Shown: positions 48,491 through 61,032, numbered from the stretch's first letter. The stretch: DNA of 64,000 nucleotides from Phascolomyces articulosus (GCA_025677815.1 JAIXMP010000066.1:60387-124386), one strand, 5' to 3'. Program-made: numbers and translations. Notes: generated by a model from the sequence alone, not told the origin.

Positions 48491-49427
48491 TTAAAAAAAA
48501 TACTCCTTAACAACACGAGTTCTAACTTTTTTGGCACACTGTTGTACCTGTGCAGGAGTGATATCATCATCACTCTATGCATTGTCATCTGAGCTGCTTT
48601 CATACTCTTTTGGCTCTTTTGGCCCTTCCCAGTCAATCTCATCTTCCTCCTTGTCTTCCTCTTCCTTTTTCACTTCGCCTTTTTCCTCCTCATCATCGAA
48701 ACCAAAAGATTCCTCATCCTATAAAGAGACAGGATCCATTAGCAGACTTGCCAAACTGCATCCAAAGTACTCGCACAGTTCAAAATCATTCTTCCACTGG
48801 TAGGCACCTTTTCTCCTATAATATGTTGGGAATGTCACTTTAGAACACAGTATCATCCCAATTTATTGAAAATTAGTCATTAAAATAACATATTTTATAT
48901 ACCATTATCTTGCCAAGTAGCAAACCAATGCAGGATCATTATTATATATCATACCTGTAAAATTATCCTATACTGTATAGTAAGAATAACTGCCACTTAA
49001 CATTTCCTTCACCCTATTTAATGTAGCATTAATGTAAACCATCAAATTCAGAAAATATAACATCAACAGTAATAGCAACAACAATAATAGTATTAACACT
49101 TACTCTTTACAACGCACCAGCTTTGCATCATCATCCAGCTCATCATCTGACTCATCATCTAACTCATCATCCAACTTATCATCCAACTTATCATCCAACT
49201 CATCATCCAACTCATCATCCAACTCATCATCAGTAGTGGTACTTCTATTATTTTAAACTGAAATTTAATACAAGGTCATGTAACGGCAACGTATGTTGAA
49301 TACATCAATAGTCTTACTATACTTACTTACAGGAACGTGGTTGTTTGTTTGGAGGAAAATCATCCTCATTATCTGAATGATGACGTTTGGTGGCAAGGTT
49401 CATTTTTATGTTAGTTACAGTAGTCAT
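48491..49427 (-). CDS. transposon accessory protein with DDEL repeats (decayed)
   Basis: Several exons lie on the minus strand from ATG 49427. Exon 1 reads MTTVTNIKMNLATKRHHSDN and then EDDFPPNKQPRS. A repeat exon (about 49130-49240) encodes tandem DDEL units. The last exon (to TAA at 48491) holds KGAYQWKNDFELCEYFGCSL, then acidic EEEKGEVKKEEEDKEED, EIDWEGPKEPKEY and QVQQCAKKVRTRVVKEYFF. Two TAG codons interrupt the last exon. The N-terminal acidic/basic layout is common for DNA-binding accessory proteins of CACTA elements. No domain is recognised, and splice details are approximate. Confidence 0.5.
49130..49233 (-). repeat. 12-bp tandem repeat coding for DDEL
   Basis: About eight units of gatgatgagttg (sense strand) lie inside the accessory gene; variants DDKL and DDES come from G-to-A or similar single changes. 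Confidence 0.85.
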
Positions 49428-50132
49428 TGTTAATATGAAAAAGCAAAAAGTAAAAGATAGATGTTAATAAGAAATATAACGACAAAAAAAAATATTCTTA
49501 TATACCATCCATATTACCATTTATGAATGTTTTCAATGCATCAAAGGTAGAAATTCGTGTTACTTAGAACTGCATTTTTTTTTTTGAACTAGTCTGACTG
49601 ATGATGATAATGGTGATATGATGAATGGAGTGGTTATGTAGAAAGTTGCCTAAAATATTAAAATGTAAAAAAAAAATCAATGGCATATATAATTACTCTT
49701 ATAGGTGATAGTATGTCCTTAGATTGTTGGTTATGTGTTTAAGTCGAATCTTGATGGTCAAAAAAACCTAAAATATAATGTATTCGTGTGTATCACAAGC
49801 ACTGCCATGGAATATTAATAAGAAGGGCATATCATGCTAGCCCTTGCTTTTTATACTCATATTTAACTTCTTTCACTTATAACAATTTTCAATTTGAAAT
49901 GTCTTCTGTAAAACCTTCTGCAAAGAATTGAAAACTTTGCCCTTGTGATGATTGCAAGAATCTTGCTGAATATATGCGTTATCAACTTCTAGGCACTATT
50001 TGTAACCATTTAAATTTACAAGAAGTAGTAAGTTTTGAATTTGATTATTTTCAGTTATGAATATTATACTTATTTCTTCATTCAGAGAAAAGTCAAAGAA
50101 AATGTGCTCTAAAGAATTATAGAAACTGATTG

Positions 50133-50580
50133 TGTAGTGTTGTATCAGAGAGAAATCAATTAATAAAAAGAATAAAAGGAGATGAGATAAGTCAACGAGA
50201 CCCGAGAATAATGAACTGAAGTTTATTAAGATAAAAAATAATCTCTCTATTTATAAGAAAGTGCTCATCATGGATGGACTATCACAACTTGCACATTATG
50301 GTGTAATATTAGAATATAGATTGCATCATTTGGATTGCGTGTTATGAGGACAGTATATTTAAGTAGACCATGGATGATATCGTTAGAAGGATTGCGTGAT
50401 CCAGCATAATTAACAATATGTAAAAGAGGATGGTGCAATACTGTGTGTAACATAAGTAATTATCCAAATAGAATCACCGCACAAGTGAGATATAGGGTGA
50501 ATGGCAGTAATAATAATAATAATAATAATGAAGAATTATTATTTATTGTGAAGCCATTGTATGTTGGATACAACATGTAG
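50133..50580 (+). mobile_element. LTR copy C (solo) with 5-bp duplication
   Basis: The LTR itself is 50138-50575 (438 bp, TGTTGTATC...GATACAACA). It is bounded by perfect direct repeats TGTAG at 50133-50137 and 50576-50580. Five-bp duplications are typical of Ty3/gypsy and copia integration. No internal region remains, so it is a solo LTR. It keeps CG sites that copy B has lost, so it is younger or less mutated. Confidence 0.93.
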
Positions 50581-50639
50581 AAACAATGGAAATGGAGGGT
50601 AAGCAATAGTAATAGATAAAGTTATAAAGAAAAAAAATA

Positions 50640-50960
50640 GAATTCAGTCTAACAACACAATTGTGAAAAATATAAAAGGTAGTAAAATCGAAAAAATAAA
50701 GATGATAAGAATACGTTGAGACTGTTATATCGATTTATTTAATAAAAAATAGTGATGATCAAACTATCTAATAAAATTGAGGTCCTTTTATACTTTTCGA
50801 TGAGGTGTTTATTTCTAATTATTTATCTATTGTTGGGTACGTGTTTATATGAGTCCATAGAGATGAGGATTGATATTTGTTATTGTTAATTTACGCCTTA
50901 TGTTAAGAGGGCGTTTATTCATTTCTTATTTTCTTTATTGTTGAACATTATACCTTATTT
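50640..50960 (-). repeat. LTR-like repeat, copy 2
   Basis: Inverted partner of 37480-37865; see that entry. The promoter-like block here reads gtataaaagg on the minus strand. Confidence 0.55.
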
Positions 50961-51053
50961 GGTATACCGTTCTAATTCACACCATTTCATAATAATGGCG
51001 TTATTCTATTTTATTTATTATTTATTCTTTTTTTCCTCATTTAAATTTAGATA

Positions 51054-53815
51054 CACCTATTTGGCGTATTCTTTTCCTATGGACACGACAACAATCTTTA
51101 GTTCCTCAAACAGACCAGACTCCGGTTGAAACAGATTCGGATAATGGTAAGATATTTCTCTCAGAGAATATGTTGCCTGCAGCAGAAGTCGAGTTTGAGC
51201 AAAACGAATCATTTGATAATGATATGGAACAAGGCACTGACCTAGTTGCCATGGATATTGATGACGAGAATAATGGTAAATTTTATTAAATTTTATAATA
51301 ATGAATAAAAAAAAGGAATAAATGAAAAAGGCTAATAATAAAAAAAAAAACTCCAACTATAGAATCGCTGTATTTATTTATGGTAGTTTTTATGCTACTT
51401 TTCTGTACCTTTTTCCTTAGCAACAAGGCTTTAACTATTTTGCTTCAATTTTTTAATCATCTACTTACCGCCCTTGGCCATGCTTATCACTTTAACACCA
51501 CACCAGACACCATCAAAAAACAATTAAACTTCGATTTGTTAACAGATTCACTTACCTATTATGCCGTTTGTCCCAGTTGCCACACACTCTATCATCATTC
51601 TTCTGAAATACCACCTTCTTGTCTCACAGAACAATTTCCTCATCACCCAATCCCTACAAATCGTTTCTGCTGCAACACCACCTTTTCAACTTCTCTACCT
51701 CATAAATTCGCAAATAATCCTTTGATCTCCAGTCTTCGTCGTATTATTAGCCAGCCTAATTATATTGACGATGCTGAAAGCTGGTGTAACCATAATATAC
51801 CTAATGATATGCTTTTTGATATCTATGACAGTCATGTTTAGAAAGAATTCACTGCCAACACTACACCACCATCTGCAGCAGCACCACAAACTGAACACCT
51901 TGCCTTGCTCACCTTGAATATCGACTAGTTTGAACCTTTCAACAAGGGTTCGTCATAATATTCCTGTGGAGCAATTTATCTGACTATAAATAACATTTCA
52001 CATAAGCACCGTTTCAAGCAAGAAAATGTGATTCTCGTTGGCGTAATGCCTGGCCCTACAGCGTCTCACACTTATGAACTAAATAATTACCTAAACCCAC
52101 TTATTGACGAACTTAAAACGTTGTATGATGACAGTATTGATGTGTTTGTGCCTTCAACAGGTCAAACGATCCATGTGAAAGCTGCGTTGATAATGGTTGC
52201 CTCTAATATGCCTGCTGCTCACAAAGCTTGTGGATTCACTGCACCAACTAGTCGTCGTGGTTGCTATAAATGTAATTTTTCATTTCCTGTTGACAGCACT
52301 ACACGAAGAGTCAATTTTGGTAGCAATAGTTTCGATGTTGATAAATGGAAGTATCAGAATAGTAGTAATGGCATGATTGCACATGCCAATAAATGGCGAA
52401 TGGCAACAACAAAAAAGGAGCAACATGATATCGAGTACGATTTTGGCATGCAGTGGTCAGTTCTTCATGAACTTCCATATTTTGATGCTATTAGATTCAC
52501 TGTAATCGACCCGATGCATAATCTTCTACTTGGAATAGCAAAAAAAATGTTCGAGTTATGGGAATTAACAGATGATGATTTGGAGAAGATGAAGAAGTTA
52601 GCAAATAGCCTTCTTGTACCCATAGACTTAGATGTACTATTCTTAGAAAGAATTGTTTCTAGCTTGCCACATATGAAAGCTACAGAATGGAAGAGCTGGT
52701 GTTTGGTATATTCACCCTTCCTATTACAAGAATGTTTGGATGCCACTTAATTTAAATACTAGATGAAGTTCGTTGATACATGTCGCCTATTACTGAAGCT
52801 ATCCATCTCTCACAGTGAAATCAATATGGCACATACCCTTTTGGTTGATTTCTGCAATGAAACTGTTTTCCTTTTCAATTCTACCACTATAACACCGAAT
52901 ATGCATGCCCATTGTCATTTGAAAGAAAGCATTCTTGATTTTGGACCAGTATATGCATTTTGGTTGTTTCAATTCAAATGGTATAATAGACTTCTTGGCA
53001 ATATTGTGACAAATAGAAAGGGTACATTTGAAAGAACATATATGAAGCGCTTCCTTGAACAAGCTGGTGCTTGTGATTATATTAACACCAACACTGTTTC
53101 CCACATCAATGATGACCAAATCGAATTTCTCTATCATTTGGTTAATACCTTATCTACAGCAGCAACGACCATGCAAGTTAATACAATGGAAAACTTTGAT
53201 ATCTGTGAGTACATTAATACCTCTGCATTGGCTCAACATGCAAATGGTTCTGAACCCTTACCTCCTAACACCATTCCACTAATAACTGAAAACTCTCCCA
53301 AACACAAACTTCCACATGACCACTACGATGCTTTACTTGAATTCTATCAAGTAGCATATCAAGAACAACAAAACGCCAACAATTACCTTTCACCATCACT
53401 TACGAATCCTAATCCTGTCCTACCATATGTATACTGCTTTAAAACTGTTAACTATCATGGTTACATATACAACAGTGCTGCATCAGGAACAAATAGAGGA
53501 TTGTATATCCAAGCTTTATACATAGAGAGCAACAGTGATAATATAGCAACATACCCAGGCCAAATACAATATTTCTTTTATCACGATTTCATTGTCAATG
53601 GTGTGAAAAAGCGTCACTTTTTTACTTTTGTCTGATGGTTGGAAGAGGATAGATCCACTCAACGATTTCGTGCTGGTAATGTTGAAACCTGGAAAAGTTT
53701 TTTCAAACCCATTGAATGGTAGTGCATTCTTCTATTTGGTCATATTTATTCTCCTGTCGCCATTGGAAAGTATCAAACAGCAAGAGTGAAAAAAACTATT
53801 GCTATTCCTCTCTAA
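51054..53815 (+). pseudogene. Tnp2-type (CACTA) transposase, broken by stops
   Basis: N-terminal exons near 51054-51280 (PQTDQTPVETDSDN, then ENMLPAAEVEFEQNES) precede one long exon. From 51380 to the TAA at 53813 a single phase is kept for 2.4 kb with seven internal stops (six TAA/TAG, one TGA). Family features in order are CPSCHTLYHHSSE, NIDxFEPF, GAIYLTINN, LVGVMPGP, LNNYLNPLIDELKTLYDD and ALIMVASNMPAAHKACGF. Then come GCYKCNFSFP, DAIRFTVIDPMHNLLLGIAK, MHAHCHLKESILDFGPVYAFW, and a C-terminal module ending IYSPVAIGKY. These match fungal Tnp2 transposases. Two TAG codons sit where the family has Trp (NIDWF, YWMKFV). Confidence 0.8.
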
Positions 53816-54002
53816 CAAAAAAGATATGCATAAAAGCTATAAACAAAAAAAACCTCTCCTCACAAAATTACCTCTGACCTTCCTCTCTTCATCAACCTCA
53901 TAATTATTATTTATCCTTATTATTTCATCATATATTATTGTTTCTTTCACCCTTTTGCTATTATTATTTTTATTTTTTAAAAGGAAAATATTAACATTGC
54001 CA
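53816..54002. other. transposon-internal spacer
   Basis: Short AT-rich spacer between the converging transposase and minus-strand accessory gene. No gene. Confidence 0.5.
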
Positions 54003-54720
54003 CTAATCATGCAATAACCATGCTGCTAACTCTGCTGGTCTTGGACGGTTAACCACAACAACATTTCTTGGAACACTTTGTTGCATATGCTGTCTTCGAG
54101 TTTGGAGCGAGGATGCCAATTGATCAAGTTCTTTTAAAAACTTATTCGCCTAAAGTAATCTAATTAGCAGCGTATACAAATCACATATATTTATTTATAT
54201 TCAATTTATTATTTACTTACATTTTCTGACTAGTAATCTGGTCGAAAAAGTTTGTAGGGCATCTCCTCCCAGTTCTCGTCCTCAGATTCCTCTTCGGATT
54301 GATACTCCTTTTCAAGGAACTTATACATTCCACTCGAAGGGTATTTTTCTTCCAAGTTGGCGCGAAAATGCTCTAATGCATGGACCTGACGATCATGTTT
54401 CTACTCGATATATCAGTATTAAATAATATTTTCTATCTCTCTCTCTATTATTACACGTGTACATACACTTTTCAAGTGAGAAGCATGACAGTTTCTTCGA
54501 TCAATTATTTCTTGAATGGCAGGAAGACGTTTGTGGGCTGAGCGCTTGTTGTTGAAGCTGGTGATGGCCATTTTGTGCACCTTCAGATCAAAGTGAGCAA
54601 GGCCAGGAAATTCTTGCTGATATGCTCTTATACCAACAATGATTTTGGTGATGATGTGTATGTTAACTGGTTTGCTTACAGTCAAGTGATAATCAAATTA
54701 GATGTTTTCCCAGTCAACAA
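54003..54720 (-). CDS. second CACTA accessory protein (decayed)
   Basis: At least three exons on the minus strand. The upstream exon reads VDWENI, stop, FDYHLTVSKPVNIHII, then EFPGLAHFDLKVHKMAI and RLPAIQEIIDRRNCHASHL. The middle exon (about 54221-54385) reads VHALEHFRANLEEKYPS, then FLEKEYQSEEESEDENWEEM and YKLFRPDY. The last exon is 54149-54003, with ANKFLKELDQLASSLQTRR and RPRPAELAAWLLHD. The TAG after RPDY may be a mutated codon, since the canonical GTAAGT donor follows it. The decayed partner is at 41340-42000. The upstream end was not found. Confidence 0.5.
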
Positions 54721-56324
54721 TGTCTTAGTACACATCCCTGATATATTGCTATAGGTAACATTAGGTAAAGTTAGTAAAAAGTAAAATCTTATGTTTTGGA
54801 TATTTGATAGATTTACTTACACTTAAAGTGTTAATATGGGGAGTGTGGGGGTTTTCAAGTTGAATGGGTTGTTGGACTTCGGTATTTATCTTTAAATTGA
54901 AGGGTAATAAGAATGTTAATATCATTATTGGCCAGTTATACTAACGAATTATATAAATGTAGATAGATATACTTTTAAAATTTTAGTAACTATATAGGAT
55001 GGATAATGAAGTGAAAGTTGTAGAAGGATCATGGTAATTAAAACACGGCATGCTTTTATATTGCTGCATATATTCTTTAAAAGTAAGTGTCATTTTTGAT
55101 TCCATATTTGGATATTTATTCGCGTTTGGAACAGCTCAAGTTGGAAAATCTTACGTAACCCAAATTTTTGTCTCTCTTTCCATTTTTTTTAGTCTTACTC
55201 TTCCACTGTTTTTTTTTTCTTTCTTACTCTACCTATTTTTTTTACAGTGCATTCTTCCTTTAATATACGAGTTATGGTGATATTACAGGTAATGAAAAAA
55301 TAATGTATTATTCAACCAAGATAGCTGTGATATAATCAAACAGCACTATTTTGCCATTATTGGGTTTGTTTTATTTACAACTGGTGTTTTGATTGATTTT
55401 GTTTATAGGTACAGCACATCCATAACAAATAGGTATAATACTCTACTGTGAATTCTATTTATTTTTTGTTGTACCAAAATAACTTGTTTTAGATAAGGAA
55501 TAGTCAAACTATATATGTAAGCAGTATTTTATACTCTCAAATGGTAACATATTCTTTTTTTTTATTTATCTACTAGATATATTTATCTTTAATAGTGTCA
55601 AAATAAGCTATTATTTTATAACTGATGTAACTTTTTTGGATTCTTGCTTTATGAGCTGAGTAATGCTGATTATTATTTCTGGTAAGTAACAAATTGACCA
55701 TCATAATTTGATTTATCCATCCATCTTTTCTTTCCCTCATCTCTGATTGTGATATCCTATCTTTTTAGGCTCTCTTCAAGTTGTCATCTCATTTGACATT
55801 GTATCCTTTGATTATCTTTGAATTCTTTATTGAATCTGTAAAACAAAATGATAACATGTCCTTATTCAAAGGTAAATAATTCCACAAGTAAATCGTTAAT
55901 ACCTTTTTTTTTACTATAACAGAAATTGTCAGTAACTTCCCAATAGATAGAATGAGGTAAGAATTTTTTTTTCTTGTTCCCTTTCTACGTTTTAGTAAGC
56001 CATCTTAATTTTATATACTTTGGTAGGAACATTGTCTTCTCCTTTTTGTACAATCTACTTGCCGTATGTTTAATTTCTTTTCCCTTTCCTTTTTCTTCTT
56101 TATGATTTATAATTTTATTTACAGCTTAGAAATGACATTACCCACTCCCATTATAACAATCTTCTTTATGGCAGTGTTTGGTAATGCCCATTAGTATGGT
56201 GGCGGGCTATAATAGTATTAAATAGTAGTTATAGCATAGGATAGTATAGTTTTATATCAATTACGTTTTTTTATCAAATAAATGGATATTGTTACTACAA
56301 ATTCTTTTTATTTCTTTTATCTTT
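54721..56324. other. CACTA-element internal sequence, paralogous to 41.8-43.8 kb
   Basis: No gene is recognisable. The stretch matches copy 1 almost throughout and includes the LTR-free insertion site near 55646. Confidence 0.7.
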
Positions 56325-56490
56325 TATTGGATATAACTGAAATATTATAATGATACTACTGGATATAATTCAAAGAATTTAACGATACTACTGGATATAA
56401 TTCAAAGGATATAACGATACTATTGGATATAATTCAAAGGGTATAACAATACTACTGGATATAATTCAAAGGATATAACAATACTATTAG
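56325..56490 (+). repeat. minisatellite, about 34-bp unit, copy 2
   Basis: Five units of the same repeat as at 43845-43980, here with cgatac in place of caatac in three units, i.e. with CG sites still present. Confidence 0.8.
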
Positions 56491-56790
56491 AAGCTGAACA
56501 TAGTGATATCTTTATGACATTTAAAATATTATAATAATGATTACCGATATTTCACAATATTTATTGTTGATATATTATAATTGTGACATTATTATTATTT
56601 TTTAAATATCATTATAGTGATTTATGATATCTCACAATTATGAGATTCTCATGATGTAGCACAGCTCACTATGTTGTACATATCTTCAATCACAATTGTG
56701 AGGTTCTCATTGCGGAGCAAAAATCATTAGAATTTCATTAAAATCTCACAACTATTTCACAATTGTGATATTCCCCCTTTTTTTCTAGTG

Positions 56791-59700
56791 CATAGTTGTA
56801 TTTGTTGGAAAAATATGCTGAATTTGTAAATATCGATGGTGAACAATTGGTGATGTTTGTAGTGACGTTGTTGCATGGTGGTGCTGCTATGTGGTAGCAT
56901 GGTGTTGAGTACGATCCATCGGTATCAACTCCAAGGACGTGGTCAAAGTTTAAATGTGTGTTCAAGTATGAGTTTAAACCAGTCAATACTGAACAATTGG
57001 CGCGTCAACGACTTCAACATTTGCAACAAACAAGTACAGTAGAACAATATGTATGCAAATTTCGGTTGATCATGCCGGAATTGCCTGATATGGATACCTA
57101 GGATGCATTGTTTAATTTTGTTTAAGGTTTGAAGTATCAGTGTCGACAAGTGTTAATGCAAAAGCCTTTTGCATTGAATGAAGCATATGCATATGCTGAG
57201 GCATATAAAACTATGGAACAATGTGCCAAGGTTGCAAGTAATCGTCATCCATCCTATGTCTCTCCCTTTAATCACACTTTTAGTCAACCATCCTTTTCCT
57301 ATGTTAATCCTGGTCCTACTCCAATGGATCTGGATGTCATCCAATCATATAGTCGCAGTGATAGTAGTTCATCCAATAATATGTCTCGTGTTAAGTGTTT
57401 CCATTGTGGTGAACGAGGTCCTATTCATCATGATTGTCGCAAGAAACTCAATAGTCTACAAGCTAAGGATCGTTTGGGTTTTTGGGAGGTGCATATACAA
57501 TAAATAGGGGTGAGTATGTGCGCTATTCCAACCAACCTCTTTGTAAGGCAACTAGGTCGCTAGATGACCAGGAGGTTGTGAAAACGGGTTCAATCAAGAA
57601 GAACCAAGGAATTCCAGTAGGGCTGACCAGACAAGGGTGGTGCAAGAAGCCTTTGTCACCTTCTGTACATGAAAACAATGTCCATGTGAGTAATGTGCAG
57701 AAGCTATCATCGAGTCGTCCTTCTTCGATAGTAGACGCAGCTGTGGGTGGTCGGCATAAGGAAGACACTGATCATGGTGATATCCTTAAGGTGAATGAGC
57801 TGCAAAACGATTGCTGTCATTTGATGCAACTTCAAGCAAGTAACGACAGTGATGAATCCCTTCTGTTATATGGTGGTTCGTGTATTGGAAAACATATGTT
57901 GACATTGCTCGATTCAGGTGCAAGTTCTAGCTATGTGTCCCCTCATCTGGCAAAAAATTGTACAACTGTGGATATCGAGGTACGCGAAGTCGAAATGGCA
58001 GGCGGGCATAAATTATGAATAGACAAAAAAGCAAACATCGAATTTTTGTTAGATGGTTGCTCAATAATTATTGAGGCGTATATTCTGGATAAAAAATTCG
58101 ATTTGGTCTTGGGTCGTAATTGGTTACAAAAATATAAACCGGAAATCGATTGGGAAACAGATACTTGGGTAGTCAAGGTCGATGGCAAATATCATAAATT
58201 AAAACCAGTATGGTATCTGGGTGATTCAGGATTAAAATATTTATTACCTCATAAACAAGTCAATCGATTGGTTCATTATAAAGAAGTTGAAGAAGTTTAC
58301 CTATTATATTTGTCAAAATCAGATATTTAAGATAAAAAGGTTCCAAATAATATGCAAGCATTGGTACAAGAATACTAAGATGTTTTTCATGAGGAGTTGC
58401 CTAGGCTGCCTCCAAAGTGTGACATCGAACATGTCATCAATACAGGTGAAGCACAACCAGTGTCAAGACCTCCTTATAAAATGTCACCATTGAAACTTGA
58501 TGAATTACATCGTCAATTGGAAGAATTATTGCGTTTGGGATTAATTCGGCCAAGTTCGTTGCCTTGGGGTGCACCAGTTTTGTTTATGAAGAAGAAAGGT
58601 GGTGAAATGCGGATATGTGTTGATTATCGTGCTCTTAATAAATCCACCATCCATAATAATAGTCTATTGCCAAGAATTGATGAATGTTTGGAGCGATTGT
58701 CAGGTGCTACTCATTTTACAAGCTTGGATCTAAAAAGTGGATACTATCAAATTAGAATTCAAGAAAAGGACATTCCAAAAACGGCGTTTAATACTCGATA
58801 TGGTCAATTTGAGTTTTTGGTTTTACCTTTTGGTTTAACAAATGCTCCTCCTTCGTTCCAATCTATGATGAACAAGGTGCTTGGTAATTGTTTGGATTGT
58901 TTTGCCATGGTGTACCTTGATGATATCTTAATCCTTAGCAAATCTGAAGAAGAATATAAAGATCATATTGGGCGGTACTGGAAAAGTTATGAGAAGCAAA
59001 ACTATATGCCAATTTCAAGAAGTGCGATTTTACAAAATCTGAAGTATCTTTTCTTAGGTTCCATGTGTCTGCTAAGGGTATACTCCCTGCATCTGAAAAA
59101 GTAAAGGCTGTTCAAGACTGGTCACCACCAAAAAACGTTCAAGAAGTAAGGCAGTTTATTAGGTTGGCACAGCACTATCATTGTTTCATTCCACGATTTG
59201 CAAGTCTTGCTGCTCTACTAACAGACTTGACTTGTGGAAATGGTCCAAAGAAGCGGTCGATAAACTAGAATGATGCTTGTCAAACAAGTTTTGATTTGAT
59301 CAAGGAAAAATTGACACAAGCTCCAGTGTTGTAGGCTCCTAAACCAACTCAGCCTTATCATGTAGAAACTGATGCTTCTGACGTGGTATCAGTGCTGTAC
59401 TATTACAACAAGGAGATGATAAGTCATGGCATCCATTGGCATATAATCAAGAAAATTGGCAGCCAGTGAACATAACTATCCTACTCAAGAACGCGAGGCC
59501 CTGGCAATTTTACATGCGTTGTGTACCTGGCGTTGTTTTCTAGAAGGTCGTGAGTATGAAGTTCACTGACCATCATCCATTAAAATACTTATGGTCACAA
59601 GTGAAGTATACACCATGATTGATACATGGATGAACGAACTTGAATTATATGATCTGACCGTTATTTCTTATCAACCTGGTAAAAAATGGATGCTCCCAAT

Positions 59701-61032
59701 GCCTTATCAAGAAAGGATTATGATGCCGATCCTAGTATGAAATTTTGGAACCAAAGTTTCTTTACGCCTGTATCTCTAAAAAGTATTCCACCTGAGCATC
59801 AAGGTGATTGGCCAAGTTATTATGTTAATTGTCCTGCCGATTTACCTCAAGATGTTTCCTAATTTTTTAGGATCAAGAAAAAGATCATTTTGAAGTTGTA
59901 GGATGGCAAGGTGTATCGATTAGTAAAGTGTAAAAATGACAAGATGAACAAGAAGTAAAAAGGGTCAAGTTCCTACCTTTTGCTCTTCGGGCCGACAAAG
60001 TTAACTCATTTCATACTGCTTTTGGTCATGCGGGATCTGTAACTGTTTTTGATTTGATGTGTCTTCGTTTCTGGTAGCCATCCATGAAATCGGATATCAA
60101 GGATTGGTTGCAATTATGTCCTGCCTGTCAAATAAATGTCCGTCGATCACATTCCCATCATGATGTCATGCATCTGCTGTTAGTACTAGTAGCATTTGCC
60201 CGCTGGCATCTTGATTTTATTAGTGAACTACTAAAGACAACCAAAGGTAACGGTGGATTCTTGTTGCAGTGGATTATACAACTAATTATCCAATTGCTGT
60301 ACTGTTCCCTTGATCAAGTCAAGCTGTTGCTGATTTTTTATATGAAGAAATCGTCATGCGTTTTGGTTGTCCAAAGGAAATCGTAACGGATCGTGGGGCC
60401 AATTTTATAAGTAAGGTCGTTCGTTTTTACACCTCTCGTATTAAAGCAACCTACCTGTTTACTTCTGCTTTTCATCCAAGGTCCAATTCCAAGTTGAACG
60501 TTTTAATGGCACTCTGAAACAAATGTTGCGCAAATACACCAATGGTGCTTTGCATATTTGGGATCAATATCTAGATGCTGCTTTGTTCGCTTGTCGTATG
60601 CTACTCATGCCACCACTGGTTACAGTCCTTTTTTCCTTACCTATGGTCGCGATCCAGTTCTTCCAGGTGATTATTTACATCCATATATCCCTGATAATGC
60701 TTTAAAGGATCCGCGTGTGCTTGCTGAATTGACCGCTTAGGAGTTAGAAGCTCTGAACCAAGCTCGCGCTGCTGCTACGACAAGAATGCAAGCTGTCAGT
60801 CAATATAATAAAGATCGTTGGGACAAGGCACTTGATATCTATGATTTTGATATTGGTGAATATGTTAAATTAACTCATGAGGGATGTTATGGTTTGGAAC
60901 CTCAGTATAAGGGCCCATATGTAGTAGTGGATAAGAATCCAGACTTTGCTACTTACAAGATTGAAACTATTCAAGGAAAAGTTTTGGATTCTTGGATTCA
61001 CATGGATTGTCTAGTAAAGGTCACTGCAAATT
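56791..61032 (+). mobile_element. Ty3/gypsy retrotransposon relic, gag-pol
   Basis: Domains follow in order, with several frameshifts and stops. Gag starts inside the capsid region (LEKYAEFVNIDGEQLVMF, then AAMWW). A CCHC knuckle follows (CFHCGERGPIHHDC, 57400-57435). The protease has LLDSGASSSYVS (57908-57943). RT has GLIRPSSLPWGAPV, ICVDYRALN and YLDDILILS (58540-58940). RNase H (about 59340-59700) is degraded. The integrase zinc-binding part holds FGHAG...CPAC (60020-60130), then WHLDFI and YGRDPVLPG. The C-terminal part has YKGPYVVVDKN and SWIHMDCLVKVTAN. The N-terminal gag and 5' LTR are missing because the CACTA right end abuts at 56790. Most stops are TAA/TAG. Confidence 0.88.

Larger units (their letters stand above)
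47986..56790. mobile_element. candidate CACTA/EnSpm-like DNA transposon
   Basis: The left end reads CACTGGAAAAAAGGGGGGAT; the complement of the right end reads CACTAGAAAAAAAGGGGG. Both are followed by short subterminal units with cacaattgtga or cataattgtga. Between them lie a Tnp2-type transposase (+) and two minus-strand accessory genes, one near each end, plus an LTR insertion. The flanking trinucleotides (aat, cat) do not match as a 3-bp duplication. The left end may therefore belong to a related copy, or the flank has changed. The right end abuts the middle of a gypsy gag gene. Confidence 0.6.

Noticed and set aside
49130..49233. Regular repeats as a CRISPR array
   Set aside because: Units are 12 bp without spacers and encode DDEL in a gene; the organism is a eukaryote.
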